Assembly: GCA_900469615.1 (NCBI GenBank) | Contig: UBYA01000002.1 | Span: forward strand, 1 to 64,000 | Origin: Hyphomicrobiales bacterium | GTDB lineage: Bacteria > Pseudomonadota > Alphaproteobacteria > Rhizobiales > Rhizobiaceae | Reading direction: 5' to 3' | Length of the DNA: 64,000 bases | Part shown: one piece after another, positions 1-10,036 of the stretch | Layout: every line of letters begins with the position of its first letter | How positions within the stretch are numbered: the stretch's first letter is position 1 | The notes under the pieces: generated by a model | Seen by the model: only the letters and a program-made list of their open reading frames with translations | The model's database searches: none | Told to the model about the DNA's origin: nothing | Position numbers and translations under genes: made by a program

Positions 1-257
1 CCCCCGCAACCAAATCCCCTCACATCGTGAAACTAAATCGCATGAGCGCCGGCGAAAGGCTGTCCTTTCCGGCACAAGCGTTTGTAGGGCGAGCTATACC
101 ACCCGTGGGCCTGTTCATCGCATGCCAGTGTCTTCGCCTAACGTCGAAATTTATCCGCCACAATGCCTTCGATCCGTCATGTCGGCGCTGGTACGACAGC
201 GTTTGGTCGAGCCCGGACGTCGTCGCATCACACAATTTTTACCCCAGGATAATTGCC

Positions 258-1256
258 TCAGGTTCGAGCGCCATGCTGCAGGCGGAAGCGATCTAGTGCG
301 ACTGCACAAATGATGATCAGGCCCTTGACGATATACTGCCAAACATCAGGAACGCCTGTCAGTATGAGACCGTTGGACAACACAGCGATGATCAATGCGC
401 CGATCAGCGTACCCCAGATCGACCCGATGCCACCGACGAAGGACGTGCCGCCGAGGATGACGGCGGCGATCGCGTCCAGTTCATAGGATTGGCCAAGCTG
501 CAGGCCGTTTGCTGCATAGAGACGAGCTGAGGCCATGACGCCGCCGAGGCCGGCAAGCAGACCTGAGGTGCCGTAGACGAACAGAAGAACTCGACCGACG
601 TTGATCCCGGTTAGTCGCGCGGCGTGCACGTTGCCGCCGAGCGCATAGATATGCATTCCGAGAACGGTTCGCCTCAGTATGAACCAGGAGATGATGACAG
701 CGGTAAGAGCGATCAGAACCAGAATGGGCACACCGAAGACACTGCCGTTGCCGATCACCGCAAATGGCAGATCGGAATTGAAGACGGTCGTGTCGTGACC
801 CATCAGCCGTGCGATACCGCGAATGGCGGTCAGTCCACCGAGCGTGACGATGAAGGGGGGAAGTCTCAATCCGGCAATAAGCAGGCCGTTGATCAGGCCG
901 AAGCCGAGGCCACAAGCAAGCGCGGCGGGAATGGCGAGCATTGCGAACGTCGGGTCGAGGGAAACGATAAGTGCTGCCATGGCTGAGACCGCCAGCACCG
1001 AACCGACGGAGAGATCGATCCCTGCTGTCAGGATCACCAGTGTCATGCCACATGCGAGCACGAGATTGATCGATGCTTGTTGCATGACGATCAGCAAATT
1101 TCCAAGCGACAGGAAGCGGCCGCTCATCAATGTGAAAGCGATCGCCAGCACGATGAGCACTGGCAACATGCCGAGCGTGCGGATGAGCGAGACTGCGGCT
1201 GCGCCCGTGTACGTCGGATTGGATTTGGTCGCCGTTTCGAGGCTGGACGATTGCAT
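258..1256 (-). CDS. Ribose-type ABC sugar transporter, permease
   Basis: Inner-membrane permease of a CUT2 (RbsC-like) sugar importer, 332 residues and almost entirely hydrophobic helices. The family signature AGIDLSVGSVLA follows the second helix, and GGTSFVGGIGSIWGTLIGA lies near the C-terminus. The open frame extends to 1424, but the ATG at 1256 has a GGGAGGAA ribosome site 8 nt upstream, and the earlier part overlaps the ATPase gene out of character for a permease. It is the last gene of a minus-strand operon: binding protein, aldolase, kinase, ATPase, permease. The substrate is unknown; the kinase and aldolase point to a ketose or a polyol oxidised to a ketose. Confidence 0.93.
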   Translation of the reverse strand: MQSSSLETATKSNPTYTGAAAVSLIRTLGMLPVLIVLAIAFTLMSGRFLSLGNLLIVMQQASINLVLACGMTLVILTAGIDLSVGSVLAVSAMAALIVSLDPTFAMLAIPAALACGLGFGLINGLLIAGLRLPPFIVTLGGLTAIRGIARLMGHDTTVFNSDLPFAVIGNGSVFGVPILVLIALTAVIISWFILRRTVLGMHIYALGGNVHAARLTGINVGRVLLFVYGTSGLLAGLGGVMASARLYAANGLQLGQSYELDAIAAVILGGTSFVGGIGSIWGTLIGALIIAVLSNGLILTGVPDVWQYIVKGLIIICAVALDRFRLQHGART

Positions 1257-1287
1257 GCGATTCCTCCCTATGGACGTCGCGGCGTTT

Positions 1288-2826
1288 TCAGGCTGCGGGC
1301 TTCGGTGCGTCTGCCTCGCCCATGGCGATGGAGATGATGGCTTGTGGACTGATCTGTGAGCGTTCGCCGATTTCGGCCACGATGCTTCCCTCGCGGATAA
1401 CCAGGACACGATCCGACAGGCCAACGATCTCGGGCAACTCGCTCGATATCAGCAGAATGGCCACGCCCGACATCGCCAGCCTGTCTATCAGCTTGTAGAT
1501 TTCGGCCTTCGCGCCGATGTCGACGCCGCGTGTCGGCTCGTCGAGGATCAAGACCTTCGGTGCGGTCTCCAGGAGGCGGGCCAGCAGCACTTTCTGCTGG
1601 TTTCCGCCCGACAGAGCACCCACCGTGGCCTGACCCGAGGATGCGCGGACGGCGAGTGCCTCCATCGCCGCGTCCGTGCGTCGGCGCGCGGTCGCAAAAC
1701 GCCGCAGGCCGAATGGCCGGGCATCTCGGGCTGCGACGGCAATATTGATGTTGTCATCGATCGTCATGTCCAGGAAGAGACCCTGCTCCTTGCGATCTTC
1801 CGTCAGATAGGCGATCCCTGCTTTCATCGCGTCCGCGGGAGAGCGGATTATGTGTTGCACGCCGTTGATCGAAATGCTGCCGGACGAGGTGCGATCGGCC
1901 CCGAAGATAAGGCGGGCAAGTTCGGTGCGGCCGGAGCCGACCAACCCCGCGAGTCCGACGACCTCGCCGGAGCGAAGGACGAAGGAGGCCGGCGCGACCT
2001 TGTCACCGTCCGTCAGGTTCTCGATGGTCAGCACCGGTTTCGCCGAAGCGTTCGCGGCGTCGGCGCGGGCTGTCTTGAAAAGCTCGCTGACATCGCGGCC
2101 GACCATCATCCGCACCAGCGTCTCAGCCGACAGCTCTGCGCGCGGTAGCGTGCCGATATAACTTCCGTCCCGGAGCACCGAGCAACGATCGGCAAGCTGG
2201 TAGACCTCGGCCATGCGATGCGAAATATAGACAACCGCAAGCCCCTCCTTTCGCAGTTGCTCGACAAGCGTGAACAGACGTTCGGTTTCGCGTGACGAGA
2301 GCGCTGTCGTCGGTTCATCCATGATGAGGATACGGGCCTTAGCCGATAGTGCCCTTGCAATTTCCACCATTTGCATTTCGGCGATCGAGAGCGTCGCCAC
2401 CAAGGTGTCGGGCTCGAAATCCACACCGAGCCGCCGCAGCATGTCCGCGCAAGCGTCCCGCATCGAACGCCGATCAGCTAAGAGGCCGTGACGCGGCTCG
2501 CGACCAAGCGCGATATTCTCGGCAACGGTCAGGTTGGGGGCGAGCGACAATTCCTGGTAAATGATCGAGATGCCGAGTTTTCGGGCACCCTGCGGGTCGG
2601 ATAGCGTAATCGGATAGCCGTCGATCAGGAATTCGGCGCCGGGATCTGGCATGTAGGCGCCTGACAGGATTTTCATAAGGGTCGACTTTCCGGCCCCGTT
2701 TTCGCCCATCAGCGCATGGATTTCGCCCGCGAAGAGCTTCAACTCGACATTCTTCAGGGCTTCTATCCGGCCGAAGCACTTGCTGACGTGGCGCATTTCA
2801 AGGATCGGCACGCTGGTATCGGTCAT
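1288..2826 (-). CDS. Ribose-type ABC sugar transporter, ATP-binding protein
   Basis: Double-domain ATPase (512 residues) of the RbsA/XylG/MglA type that energises the adjacent permease. The first domain has Walker [10 protein letters not shown], signature LSIAEMQ and Walker B LIMDEPT. The second has a degenerate P-loop (LVGSGRTEL) and a canonical LSGGNQQK signature with [10 protein letters not shown], the usual asymmetry of this family. A longer frame continues upstream to 3336 inside the kinase gene, but the ATG at 2826 overlaps the kinase stop as ATGA, which indicates translational coupling. Confidence 0.94.
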   Translation of the reverse strand: MTDTSVPILEMRHVSKCFGRIEALKNVELKLFAGEIHALMGENGAGKSTLMKILSGAYMPDPGAEFLIDGYPITLSDPQGARKLGISIIYQELSLAPNLTVAENIALGREPRHGLLADRRSMRDACADMLRRLGVDFEPDTLVATLSIAEMQMVEIARALSAKARILIMDEPTTALSSRETERLFTLVEQLRKEGLAVVYISHRMAEVYQLADRCSVLRDGSYIGTLPRAELSAETLVRMMVGRDVSELFKTARADAANASAKPVLTIENLTDGDKVAPASFVLRSGEVVGLAGLVGSGRTELARLIFGADRTSSGSISINGVQHIIRSPADAMKAGIAYLTEDRKEQGLFLDMTIDDNINIAVAARDARPFGLRRFATARRRTDAAMEALAVRASSGQATVGALSGGNQQKVLLARLLETAPKVLILDEPTRGVDIGAKAEIYKLIDRLAMSGVAILLISSELPEIVGLSDRVLVIREGSIVAEIGERSQISPQAIISIAMGEADAPKPAA

Positions 2827-4328
2827 TCCTCTCCCTCCGTTTCGAGCACGGCCTTCAGGTCCGGCAGCAGCGCATCGTAGGCCCTCGTTAGGTCTGGATC
2901 CGGTGCAACGTCCCGCCATGCGATATCGGGGAGACGGGCTGCGTCGCGCGCGTCCGCGAAGAGGCCTATGGCGAGGCCGCCAACGAGCGCTGCACCGAGC
3001 CCGGCCGCTTCGCCGACGTCGGGAAGCCCGAGCGGCAATCCGGTCATTGCGGCCTTGATCTCGTTGGCGAGACTGTTGCGCGCACCGCCGCCGGTGACCA
3101 CCAGCCGTCGCGGCGAAAGACCGGCAAGCCCGGTGAAGAGATCGAGGTTGATGACGAGCCATGCGCCGAGCGCCTCCACGCCGGCGCGCAGGAGGTCGCC
3201 CGACTGGACTTCGGTGCCGATGCCGGCAAAGGTGGCTCGCCGGCCGCGATCGTTCCAGGGGGCGCCGGTTCCTTCGAGAAAGGGCGTCAGCCGTATGCCC
3301 CGCGCTCCGGCGGGCGACTGCCGGGCCATATTCCAAAGCATCGCCGCTGTTTCCATCGATGGTTCCGGCCCGGAAAGACGGGCGACGAGCCAGTCCAGGA
3401 AGCCGCCGGACGCCGGCGTGTGTCCGGAGAGAAGAAAACGGCCCGGTACCACATGCGGGTAGCAGTCATAGGCGCCGTCGCCGGCCTCATGATAGGTCAG
3501 CGGTCGTTCGACCACGGTTTTGATCGCTTCGGATGTCCCGGTGGAATCGATGATATCTCCCGGTTCGGCCAACCCGCAGCCAAGCCCCGCGCAGGGATGA
3601 TCATGACCGGCGTTGACGATCGGCGTCCCTGCTTTAAACCCGGTCGCTCGTGCCGCGCGATCCGATAGCCGCCCCGCGACGACGGCCGAAGGGAGAAGTC
3701 TTGGTAGCGCATCCGGTGACAGTCCGGCGGCCGACAGGATTGTCTCCGACCATTGCCCGGTGTTTCGATCGGCCAAACCGCTACGGGCGGCCAGCGACGG
3801 GCTTGATGCGAAGGCCCCGCTCAGAAGATAGGTGGCGTAGTCGGACACCATCAGCCAACGTCTGACCGCGGCAATCCGTTCGGGCTCATGCTGTCGCCAC
3901 CAGGCGAGGCGATGCACCGTATAGATATCGTCGTCCACCATGCCGGTGGTATCGAACCAGTCTCCTGCATCGAGATCGAGCGAGAGCCGGCTGTTTACGG
4001 TACGACGATCATACCAGGTCGGGCAAGGGGTGAGGGGGTCGCCCTCGGACGAAAGGCCGATGAAGCTCTCGCCGATGCTCGCAATGGAGATTGCCGCGAT
4101 CCGCTCAACATCGTTCTCGCCCAGGCGCTGACCAAGTTCGGCCAGCCCTTCCATCAGATTGCGGCGCAGTGCCGGCAGATTGAACTGCGCGGCGCCGGCC
4201 GAGGGCCGATCCACACTCATCGTCCGCCGCACCACCGCCTCAAGCTGCCCACTTGGCCTGGCGGCAACGAATTTGAGATTGGTCGTGCCGATGTCGATGC
4301 CGACGAGAATGGGATCGGAGGGTTGCAT
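2823..4328 (-). CDS. FGGY-family carbohydrate kinase
   Basis: Cytoplasmic sugar kinase of 501 residues in the xylulokinase/fuculokinase/ribulokinase superfamily. It starts with the phosphate-binding motif [11 protein letters not shown], has an [10 protein letters not shown] motif in the central region, and a C-terminal [11 protein letters not shown] adenosine-binding motif. It overlaps the aldolase upstream (TGATG) and the ATPase downstream (ATGA). It most likely phosphorylates the imported sugar, or its ketose product, to supply the class II aldolase. The exact substrate cannot be read from sequence. Confidence 0.9.
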   Translation of the reverse strand: MQPSDPILVGIDIGTTNLKFVAARPSGQLEAVVRRTMSVDRPSAGAAQFNLPALRRNLMEGLAELGQRLGENDVERIAAISIASIGESFIGLSSEGDPLTPCPTWYDRRTVNSRLSLDLDAGDWFDTTGMVDDDIYTVHRLAWWRQHEPERIAAVRRWLMVSDYATYLLSGAFASSPSLAARSGLADRNTGQWSETILSAAGLSPDALPRLLPSAVVAGRLSDRAARATGFKAGTPIVNAGHDHPCAGLGCGLAEPGDIIDSTGTSEAIKTVVERPLTYHEAGDGAYDCYPHVVPGRFLLSGHTPASGGFLDWLVARLSGPEPSMETAAMLWNMARQSPAGARGIRLTPFLEGTGAPWNDRGRRATFAGIGTEVQSGDLLRAGVEALGAWLVINLDLFTGLAGLSPRRLVVTGGGARNSLANEIKAAMTGLPLGLPDVGEAAGLGAALVGGLAIGLFADARDAARLPDIAWRDVAPDPDLTRAYDALLPDLKAVLETEGEE

Positions 4329-5215
4329 CAGGCCGCCGTTTTTCTCATCCAGGTCATGAACGCTTCGCCTTGGCCGGCTGATCCGAGATCTTCCATCTTT
4401 TCCTCTATGACGACTTCGGCGGCCCGCTGCGCGGGAACCAGCGCATCGATGATGGCGATGCCGATGGAGTTTTCCGTCAGCACACGCTTTAATTCACGGT
4501 TATAGGCGGTGATGATATCGGAAAACAGGATGACCAGCGACACGCCCGCGGCGGTGGCGGCGCGCATCTGATCGCGCGGATTGCCCGACCCACCATGCAT
4601 GCAGATCGGAACGCCGGTGGCTTTCCGCAGTTCAACGATGCGCTCGATGTTGAGTTTTGGCGTTGCCTTCTGCTCGCCATGAGCGGAGCCGTGGACGTTG
4701 CCGATCGCCGGTGCCAGAATCGTCGCGCCGCTTTCCTTCACCAGCTTCACTGCCTCTGCCACATCGGCGAGATCATCGTCGGTTTGGATGGCGCCATGTT
4801 CCATGTGGCCGATCGAAGCTTCGACGAGGATGCCGAGCGGACGTGCCGCATCAACGACTTCTTTGACCAGGCGGATGTTTTCTTCCAGCGGCTTTTCTGC
4901 CGCATCGAGCATGACACTGGTGCAGCCAGCGCGGATCGCGTCGATCGTATCGCCCAAGGTCTCGCCGTGATCGAGACTGATGCCGACCGGGACGCTTGCT
5001 TCGGCGGCCAGTTGCTTGGCGACCGCCGTCAGCGTATCGAACCGGGTAATCTCACGCACATCGGGGTGGATGCGGATCACCACCGGCGAATTCTTCCGCT
5101 CGGCGGCCACGATCGCGGCCTGAATAATCTCCGTGTTCATGGAGACAAAGGCGCCGACGGCATATTTGTTGTCGGACGCGTGCGTGAGGAGATGTTGCAG
5201 GGAAACGAGTGGCAT
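4328..5215 (-). CDS. Class II ketose-bisphosphate aldolase (fructose/tagatose type)
   Basis: Zinc-dependent aldolase of 295 residues that would cleave a ketose phosphate or bisphosphate to triose phosphates. Visible family motifs are SLDHGE (zinc/catalytic region), EASIGHMEHG, AIGNVHGSAHG and CMHGGSG, which give the metal-binding histidines and the phosphate loop. The start at 5215 (MPLVSLQHLL) matches the typical N-terminus of the family. Codons further upstream to 5341 run through the hairpin downstream of the binding-protein gene and are not coding. Resembles GatY/KbaY/FbaA relatives; which bisphosphate it uses is open. Confidence 0.9.
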   Translation of the reverse strand: MPLVSLQHLLTHASDNKYAVGAFVSMNTEIIQAAIVAAERKNSPVVIRIHPDVREITRFDTLTAVAKQLAAEASVPVGISLDHGETLGDTIDAIRAGCTSVMLDAAEKPLEENIRLVKEVVDAARPLGILVEASIGHMEHGAIQTDDDLADVAEAVKLVKESGATILAPAIGNVHGSAHGEQKATPKLNIERIVELRKATGVPICMHGGSGNPRDQMRAATAAGVSLVILFSDIITAYNRELKRVLTENSIGIAIIDALVPAQRAAEVVIEEKMEDLGSAGQGEAFMTWMRKTAA

Positions 5216-5288
5216 GAAGTGGTTCCTTGGTTGATGCCGGCGATCCGCGTCGACACCCGGCGTGACCGGCTGCCTTCGCGGGCGAAGG

Positions 5289-5315
5289 TTGGGCCGGCGA
5301 GAGGAGCCGGCCCAA
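5289..5315 (-). terminator. Intercistronic hairpin after the binding-protein gene
   Basis: Perfect 10-bp inverted repeat TTGGGCCGGC / GCCGGCCCAA with a 7-nt loop, just downstream of the binding-protein stop and upstream of the aldolase. There is no T-run, so it is more likely a partial terminator or 3'-end stabiliser that keeps binding-protein mRNA in excess, as is common in ABC importer operons. Confidence 0.6.
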
Positions 5316-5325
5316 AAGAAGGTGG

Positions 5326-6264
5326 CTATTTGGAGGCCCATCCCTTGTAGTCGGCGACGGTGTCGCGCGTGACGAGCTGCGGTGCGACCAGCATGTTGGG
5401 GTCGGCGAGCTTATCGCCATTGATCAACTTGATGCCGGCCTCTACCGCGGCTTCCGCCAGCTTAGACGGAAGCTGCGCCGAGGAGGCGACGATCTGGGTG
5501 TGCCCTTTGAGCGCGTCCTCGATATCGGGCGAGCCATCGACCGTCGCGATGGCGATGCCGGTGCGGTTGAGCTGCTTTGTCGCGAGATCGGCGCCGATGG
5601 CGGACGGATCGTTGATGGTGAAGATGCCCTGGACGTCGTCGTTCGCCGTCAGCAGGCCGGTCGTGATGTTCAGTCCGCCCTCGCGCGTGCCGACACCGTT
5701 CTGGTTGTCGGAGACAATCTTGATGCCCGACTTGTCCTTGAGCACGTCCTTGCAACCGGCGACGCGATCCATTACGCCCGAGACTTGGGGTCCATTGACG
5801 ATGATCACGTTACCCTTGCCACCGATTTTGTCCGCGAGGTAGCCGCAGGCCTGCTTGCCGGCTGTCACGTTGTCGGTCGTGACGGTTGCCTGCGCGCCAT
5901 CGGCCGTGTTGTCGATCGCCACGACGGAGATGCCGGCGGCTTCGGCACGCTTGACGGCCGCGCCGATCGCCTTGGAATCGACCGCGGAAACAATAATGAG
6001 GTCAACGCCAGCCTGGATGAAGTTGTCGAACTGTGTCGACTGTTTGCCGAGATCGTAGTCGCCGGACACGATGGTCGTCTTGGCTCCGGGCGCCACGGCC
6101 TGAATCTTGGTCTCGATGTTCTTCGCGATCGCTCCAAAGAACGGATTGCCCAGGTCGACAACGGTCACGCCGACCGCCTTCAGATCCTTGGCGCTCGCCG
6201 GGCTGGCGGCGATGGCGGATACGATGACGCAACTTGCGAGCAGCCGCGATACAAAATGTTTCAT
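5326..6264 (-). CDS. Periplasmic sugar-binding protein of ribose-type ABC importer
   Basis: 312-residue precursor of the Peripla_BP_4 (RbsB) family. It has a signal peptide of about 27 residues ending ASPASA. The mature part begins KDLKAVGVTVVDLGNPFF, the first strand and substrate loop of the fold; INDPSAIGA and IATVDGSPD mark the second lobe. The ATG at 6264 has GGAGGAGG upstream; the frame continues to 6351 without a ribosome site. First gene of the minus-strand operon, divergent from the RpiR regulator and presumably controlled through the operator at 6333-6388. Confidence 0.93.
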   Translation of the reverse strand: MKHFVSRLLASCVIVSAIAASPASAKDLKAVGVTVVDLGNPFFGAIAKNIETKIQAVAPGAKTTIVSGDYDLGKQSTQFDNFIQAGVDLIIVSAVDSKAIGAAVKRAEAAGISVVAIDNTADGAQATVTTDNVTAGKQACGYLADKIGGKGNVIIVNGPQVSGVMDRVAGCKDVLKDKSGIKIVSDNQNGVGTREGGLNITTGLLTANDDVQGIFTINDPSAIGADLATKQLNRTGIAIATVDGSPDIEDALKGHTQIVASSAQLPSKLAEAAVEAGIKLINGDKLADPNMLVAPQLVTRDTVADYKGWASK

Positions 6265-6332
6265 ATTGTTTCCTCCTCCGGTAAATAAACGGGCTATATT
6301 CGGGCGTCCGCTTATAAAAGTCACTATAATGA

Positions 6333-6388
6333 GACACAAAATGTCCCGCAATAGGTGTCATGTGATTTTTTGAGGGACAATTTGTGTC
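6333..6388. promoter_or_regulatory. Paired operator for the divergent RpiR regulator
   Basis: Two arms, GACACAAAATGTCCC (6333-6347) and GGGACAATTTGTGTC (6374-6388), form a large inverted repeat with one mismatch, centres 41 bp apart (about four helical turns). It lies between the binding-protein gene and rpiR. TATAAT at 6325-6330 could be a -10 element for rpiR, but I see no good -35. The arrangement suits a dimer-of-dimers RpiR repressor that loosens on binding a sugar phosphate. Confidence 0.7.
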
Positions 6389-6400
6389 ATGGAGGGCGTG

Positions 6401-7279
6401 ATGGAAATCAACGACGACAGGGAGACAGCAGCCGTTTTCGAAGACGCGGTTGCCTTCGCTGAGCGCGTCGGCGCAGTCAGTCTGTTTCCGGCGGAGGAAC
6501 GCATCGTCAGAGGATTGATGGCGGTCCCGCCTTACGAGCTTGCCATCATGACGTCCTCGGACCTCTCGCAACTCTCCGGCGCCAGCCGCTCGAGCATCGA
6601 TCGTCTGTCGCGCAAGCTCGGCTATCCGGGCCTGAAGGAGATGCGCAAGGCACTCTTGTTGGAAGGCGCCTCACGGGAAGCAAAGGCCGCATCGGGCGAA
6701 GGGCAGAACACGGGCCAGATCGCCGATCGGGTGATGCAGGCGATTGCGATGCGCGCACAGGCTTTTTCTCGATCGCTGCAAACCAGTAGTGATCTCGACA
6801 CGCTCGTAGAACAGATACTCAATGCCCGGCAGATCTGTCTCTTTGGCGCTGGTGAGTCCGCCGCGGTTTGCAGCGCCATTCACCTTCGTCTGGTCCGCCT
6901 GGGTTTGCCGATGCAATTCAGCGAGGAGCATCATACGCAAGTGACATTGGCCTCGCTGATGCGGCCCGGGGACCTGGCTATTGCCGTTTCTCATTCCGGA
7001 AATACACAGTCGCTTCTATGGGCAACAGGCGCAGCCAAGAATGCCGGGGCAACCGTTGCCGCCATCTGTGGCAGTGTGTCATCCGCGCTTCACAACATGG
7101 CCGACATCCGGATTTCGTTGCCAACCGGCATGGGCCTGCCGGGAAGCGCGGAGGTGCTCGGACGCATCATTGCCGTCGGGCTTGCGGAAGTGCTATTCCA
7201 ATGCGTCGCCGCGGCACGGCCGGATTTGTCTGCTGCCTCCGTTCGCATCGACGATGCGTTTGCTGAAAGGCGTTCATAA
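6401..7279 (+). CDS. MurR/RpiR-family transcriptional regulator
   Basis: Regulator of 292 residues with an N-terminal RpiR helix-turn-helix (about residues 20-90; SDLSQLSGASRSSIDRLSRKLG) and a C-terminal SIS sugar-phosphate-binding domain (about 125-260, with FGAGESAAV and VSHSGNTQS). The ATG at 6401 is preferred because GGAGGG lies 4 nt upstream; an in-frame ATG at 6389 touches the operator. It probably senses a phosphosugar made by the FGGY kinase and represses the divergent transport operon. Confidence 0.9.
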   Translation: MEINDDRETAAVFEDAVAFAERVGAVSLFPAEERIVRGLMAVPPYELAIMTSSDLSQLSGASRSSIDRLSRKLGYPGLKEMRKALLLEGASREAKAASGEGQNTGQIADRVMQAIAMRAQAFSRSLQTSSDLDTLVEQILNARQICLFGAGESAAVCSAIHLRLVRLGLPMQFSEEHHTQVTLASLMRPGDLAIAVSHSGNTQSLLWATGAAKNAGATVAAICGSVSSALHNMADIRISLPTGMGLPGSAEVLGRIIAVGLAEVLFQCVAAARPDLSAASVRIDDAFAERRS

Positions 7280-7539
7280 GCGAAGCTGTCGCCACAGCCG
7301 CGATGATCTTCGACAACGATTTCGGGATGTCCACGCGTCTAATGGATTGTGGGTCCTAACCTTTCCAGGGAAACTTATCCTGCGCTTGCGGTGATACGAT
7401 TTTTTCGCGAAAAGCTTGTCACTCGAACGGGATCGCGAGCCGATTTTGACAGGGCACGAGAATATTCTGGCGCCTAGCAACTGTGTTTATGCGGAGTTCT
7501 GGTGCCTCCAGGAAGAGGCGGATTTGAGGATCGCATTTA

Positions 7540-7730
7540 CGATGGCGCATCGAGCATCGCTTTGAGGTCATCATCCGATCCGGTCTGTTTTTGCGCGGGT
7601 GCCGCGGGAAAGCGCGAAGGCCTCGATCTGTGCCGGAGGCAGTCGCACGGCATCCACCCAGGGCCCCCGCAAGTTTCCTCCACAGTGCCCATTCCTGGCC
7701 GCCCGTTGCCTCGAAGCCGACCCGTGGCGG
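7540..7730 (-). pseudogene. Remnant of an IS110-family transposase
   Basis: Translating the minus strand in shifting frames gives pieces that line up with the N-terminal part of IS110/IS1111 transposases: VGFEATGGQEWALWRKLAG, then in another frame AVRLPPAQIEAFALSRGTRAKTDRI, then DDDLKAMLDAP. The three pieces are collinear but need frameshifts, and the catalytic start and the C-terminal half are missing. It fills the otherwise empty 480-bp stretch between the RpiR gene and the response regulator (7280-7759); I see nothing else there. Confidence 0.65.
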
Positions 7731-7759
7731 GATGGGCACGCTCTGAAGATTCGCAGCCT

Positions 7760-8503
7760 TCATAGGGGCGGGCAGTCGTGTGGTTGACGTGCAAGCCAGG
7801 ATGTGAGGTCGGCTTCCGCGCGCTCGAGCGAGCTGTGATTGAGCAGCTTTCTCAAGAATGCCACGGCGACCGCCCGTGCTCTGAGATTTAACCTGCCATC
7901 GTCGTCGTGGTTGCCGAGCGGTTGATAGACGCCGAGCTTGATATAGAGCTGTTGCAGTCGGTTCTGTACGCTCCGTACCGAAAGATTGCGTCTTTGAGCG
8001 ATTGCGCGGTCCGTCAGGCCAAGTGCGATATCGATCAGGATCTCATATTCGGCTTCGGTGAAGCCGTTGACGTTGCCGAGGCTCTTTTGCTGCGTCCCGC
8101 GTACTTCGCGATCTATCACGCACTGGCTCTCGATGAAAATGCTGCGAAGCGCCAATTTCAGTCGGTCGTCGGAAGCCGACTTCAGGACGTAGCCGTAGAC
8201 GGCGCCGACGGGGACGATGCGCGAGACGCCGCGAACATAGGCTTCGTCCGAATAGTTCGACCAGAAGAGAATGCGCGTTTCCGGCCGTTCCTTCCATATG
8301 GTGCGCGCGGCCTCGATGCCGTTGCGCTGACTCATCTGCAGATCCATGACGATATGGGCGGATCTTAGATCACGCGCCAATCGTTCACCCGCATGACCGT
8401 TCTCAGCCTCGAGCACACCGTCACATTCAGGCAGCGCCGCGCGGATCGCCTCGTTGAGGTAGGAGCGATGCAGAGGGTCGTCCTCGATGACCAGAACCTT
8501 CAT
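7760..8503 (-). CDS. NarL/LuxR-type response regulator
   Basis: 247-residue response regulator. The receiver domain has the acidic pair EDD (residues 7-9) and phospho-acceptor Asp54 in IVMDLQM; a LuxR-type HTH at about 165-215 contains GLTDRAIAQRRNLSVRSVQNRLQQLY. The C-terminal tail is longer than usual. Its start overlaps the kinase stop (ATGA), so the two form a coupled two-component pair. The adjacent divergent ABC importer at 10.0-14.5 kb is the likely target, an inference from position only. Confidence 0.9.
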   Translation of the reverse strand: MKVLVIEDDPLHRSYLNEAIRAALPECDGVLEAENGHAGERLARDLRSAHIVMDLQMSQRNGIEAARTIWKERPETRILFWSNYSDEAYVRGVSRIVPVGAVYGYVLKSASDDRLKLALRSIFIESQCVIDREVRGTQQKSLGNVNGFTEAEYEILIDIALGLTDRAIAQRRNLSVRSVQNRLQQLYIKLGVYQPLGNHDDDGRLNLRARAVAVAFLRKLLNHSSLERAEADLTSWLARQPHDCPPL

Positions 8504-9738
8504 GAAACGACTCCTGTCGCCGGCGGCGCTTTGGCGGGCAGGGCGACGCTGACCAAGGTTCCTCCCGATGCGCCGGCGGGTTTGATTGCGAAGCGCGCGG
8601 AGATCAGCCGCGCCCGGGTGCGCATGTTTTCGATGCCGCCGCCCGACGATCTGCGGGCATTTCCAAGCCCAAGGCCGTCATCCATAATCTCTATGGTCAC
8701 CGTACTCTCGGTTGCTTTGAGCTGAACTTGAACATTGCTAGCCTGTGCGTGGCGGATGGCATTGTTGATGGCTTCTTGCGCGATACGAAAGAGAGCGATG
8801 GAAACGGGTTGTTCCAGGCAATCGATCGCTCCGGCGGTCTCGTCGTTCAGCGACCAGGTCAGACTGGCCGCGCTCTCCTGGATCGATCGCTCGAGATGGT
8901 TCTCCACCGCCTGGGCGAAGCCGAACAATTGCAGGACGGAGGGTTTGGCCTCCTCTATGATCTGACGGAGGTCATGCATGCTGTGCTGCAAGCCGCGAAA
9001 CAGCGGCTCGAGCGCTTCGCCCGTGACGTCGGGCTGGCGCGCAAGCCGCTCCAGCCGGCGGGAAAGGCGGGTCAGATCGGCGAGAATCTGGTCATGCAGG
9101 TCCATGCCGATGCGCTGGCGTTCAGCCTCCAGAGCCTCCGTCAGTTTCAGGGCGCCAAGCCGCAAGCCTTCCTCGCGGGCGCGCGCTTCGGCTTCCACGA
9201 TTGCCGACCGCTTGGCCTGATCGGCGGCGCGAATCGCGAAGAAATGCGGCGACAAAAGATCGGCGATGACGCGGGCGCTCTCGATATCCTTCATGTCATA
9301 GAAGCCGATCTTATGGCTTGAACAGGAGAGCGCGCCGATGACGTGGCCCTGCACCTTGAGGGGAACATGGAGACGGCTATGCAGCGACTGATGAAAGATC
9401 GGATGCGAGAAAGCGCCCTGGAAGTGAAATTGCGGATCGCTCCAGGCATCGTCGGTCAGAAGATAGTCGCTTTCGCCCCAGAGCAGCGTACGGATGGGGC
9501 TGTTGCTGACCGGGGCGGGAAAACGGCGGCCCCAGTCCGTTTCCATTCCGCTTTCGTAGGCGGTGTGGAATTGCTCGTCCACCATGATGATGCAGACGTC
9601 GAGATGGTCGTGCGGGATGACATGGCTGATTTCGGCCGCCACCGCCTGGATGACGGAGTGAAAATCGAGCTGTCCGGCAAGTAGCCTTGAGATGTTGAGA
9701 TAATGGTCGAAGACCGATTGCGGCGCCAGATCGCGCAA
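8500..9738 (-). CDS. GAF-domain histidine kinase (HisKA_3 type)
   Basis: 412-residue soluble kinase with no transmembrane helix. An N-terminal GAF domain (about 20-170) is followed by a coiled linker, a HisKA_3 dimerisation domain with MDLHDQIL (His215) and a HATPase with the N-box NNAIRHAQ and G-box GGGIENMRTRA. The start is TTG at 9738, supported by GGGAGGG 7 nt upstream. Partner of the response regulator at 7760-8503. The cytosolic GAF domain suggests sensing of an intracellular small molecule. The 298-bp gap to the divergent binding-protein gene must hold both promoters, but I could not identify a convincing box. Confidence 0.88.
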   Translation of the reverse strand: MRDLAPQSVFDHYLNISRLLAGQLDFHSVIQAVAAEISHVIPHDHLDVCIIMVDEQFHTAYESGMETDWGRRFPAPVSNSPIRTLLWGESDYLLTDDAWSDPQFHFQGAFSHPIFHQSLHSRLHVPLKVQGHVIGALSCSSHKIGFYDMKDIESARVIADLLSPHFFAIRAADQAKRSAIVEAEARAREEGLRLGALKLTEALEAERQRIGMDLHDQILADLTRLSRRLERLARQPDVTGEALEPLFRGLQHSMHDLRQIIEEAKPSVLQLFGFAQAVENHLERSIQESAASLTWSLNDETAGAIDCLEQPVSIALFRIAQEAINNAIRHAQASNVQVQLKATESTVTIEIMDDGLGLGNARRSSGGGIENMRTRARLISARFAIKPAGASGGTLVSVALPAKAPPATGVVS

Positions 9739-10036
9739 AACACGCCCTCCCAGGCAATGCGCCGGCCTCTTTTCCTCGGGCCGATCGCAGCATGCGAATT
9801 CACGACGCCATTAAGCGCCGATCTGATCCGTTCGTCTTGCGGACTTGCGCATTTTTTCTGCGGGATCCCGCAAGGCCGCTCGTCGTAAGCGCCTGTACAA
9901 GCCTGACGATCTCAGACATCCTGTTTGTACTGAGAGGGGAACCTTCAGTGCAAATATTATTTTCGATCGTTCGTTGAGGAGCGCGTTCGAAAATCTTGGC
10001 CCGGTGATTGAAGAACGGGCTTATTGGGAGGAAAAT

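Noticed and set aside
6333-6388. Resemblance of the RpiR operator arms (GGACA..TGT) to the sigma-54 regulon dyads
   Set aside because: No -24/-12 element lies 60 bp away on either strand, and the two arms form one larger inverted repeat with a different layout; I treat it as the RpiR operator.
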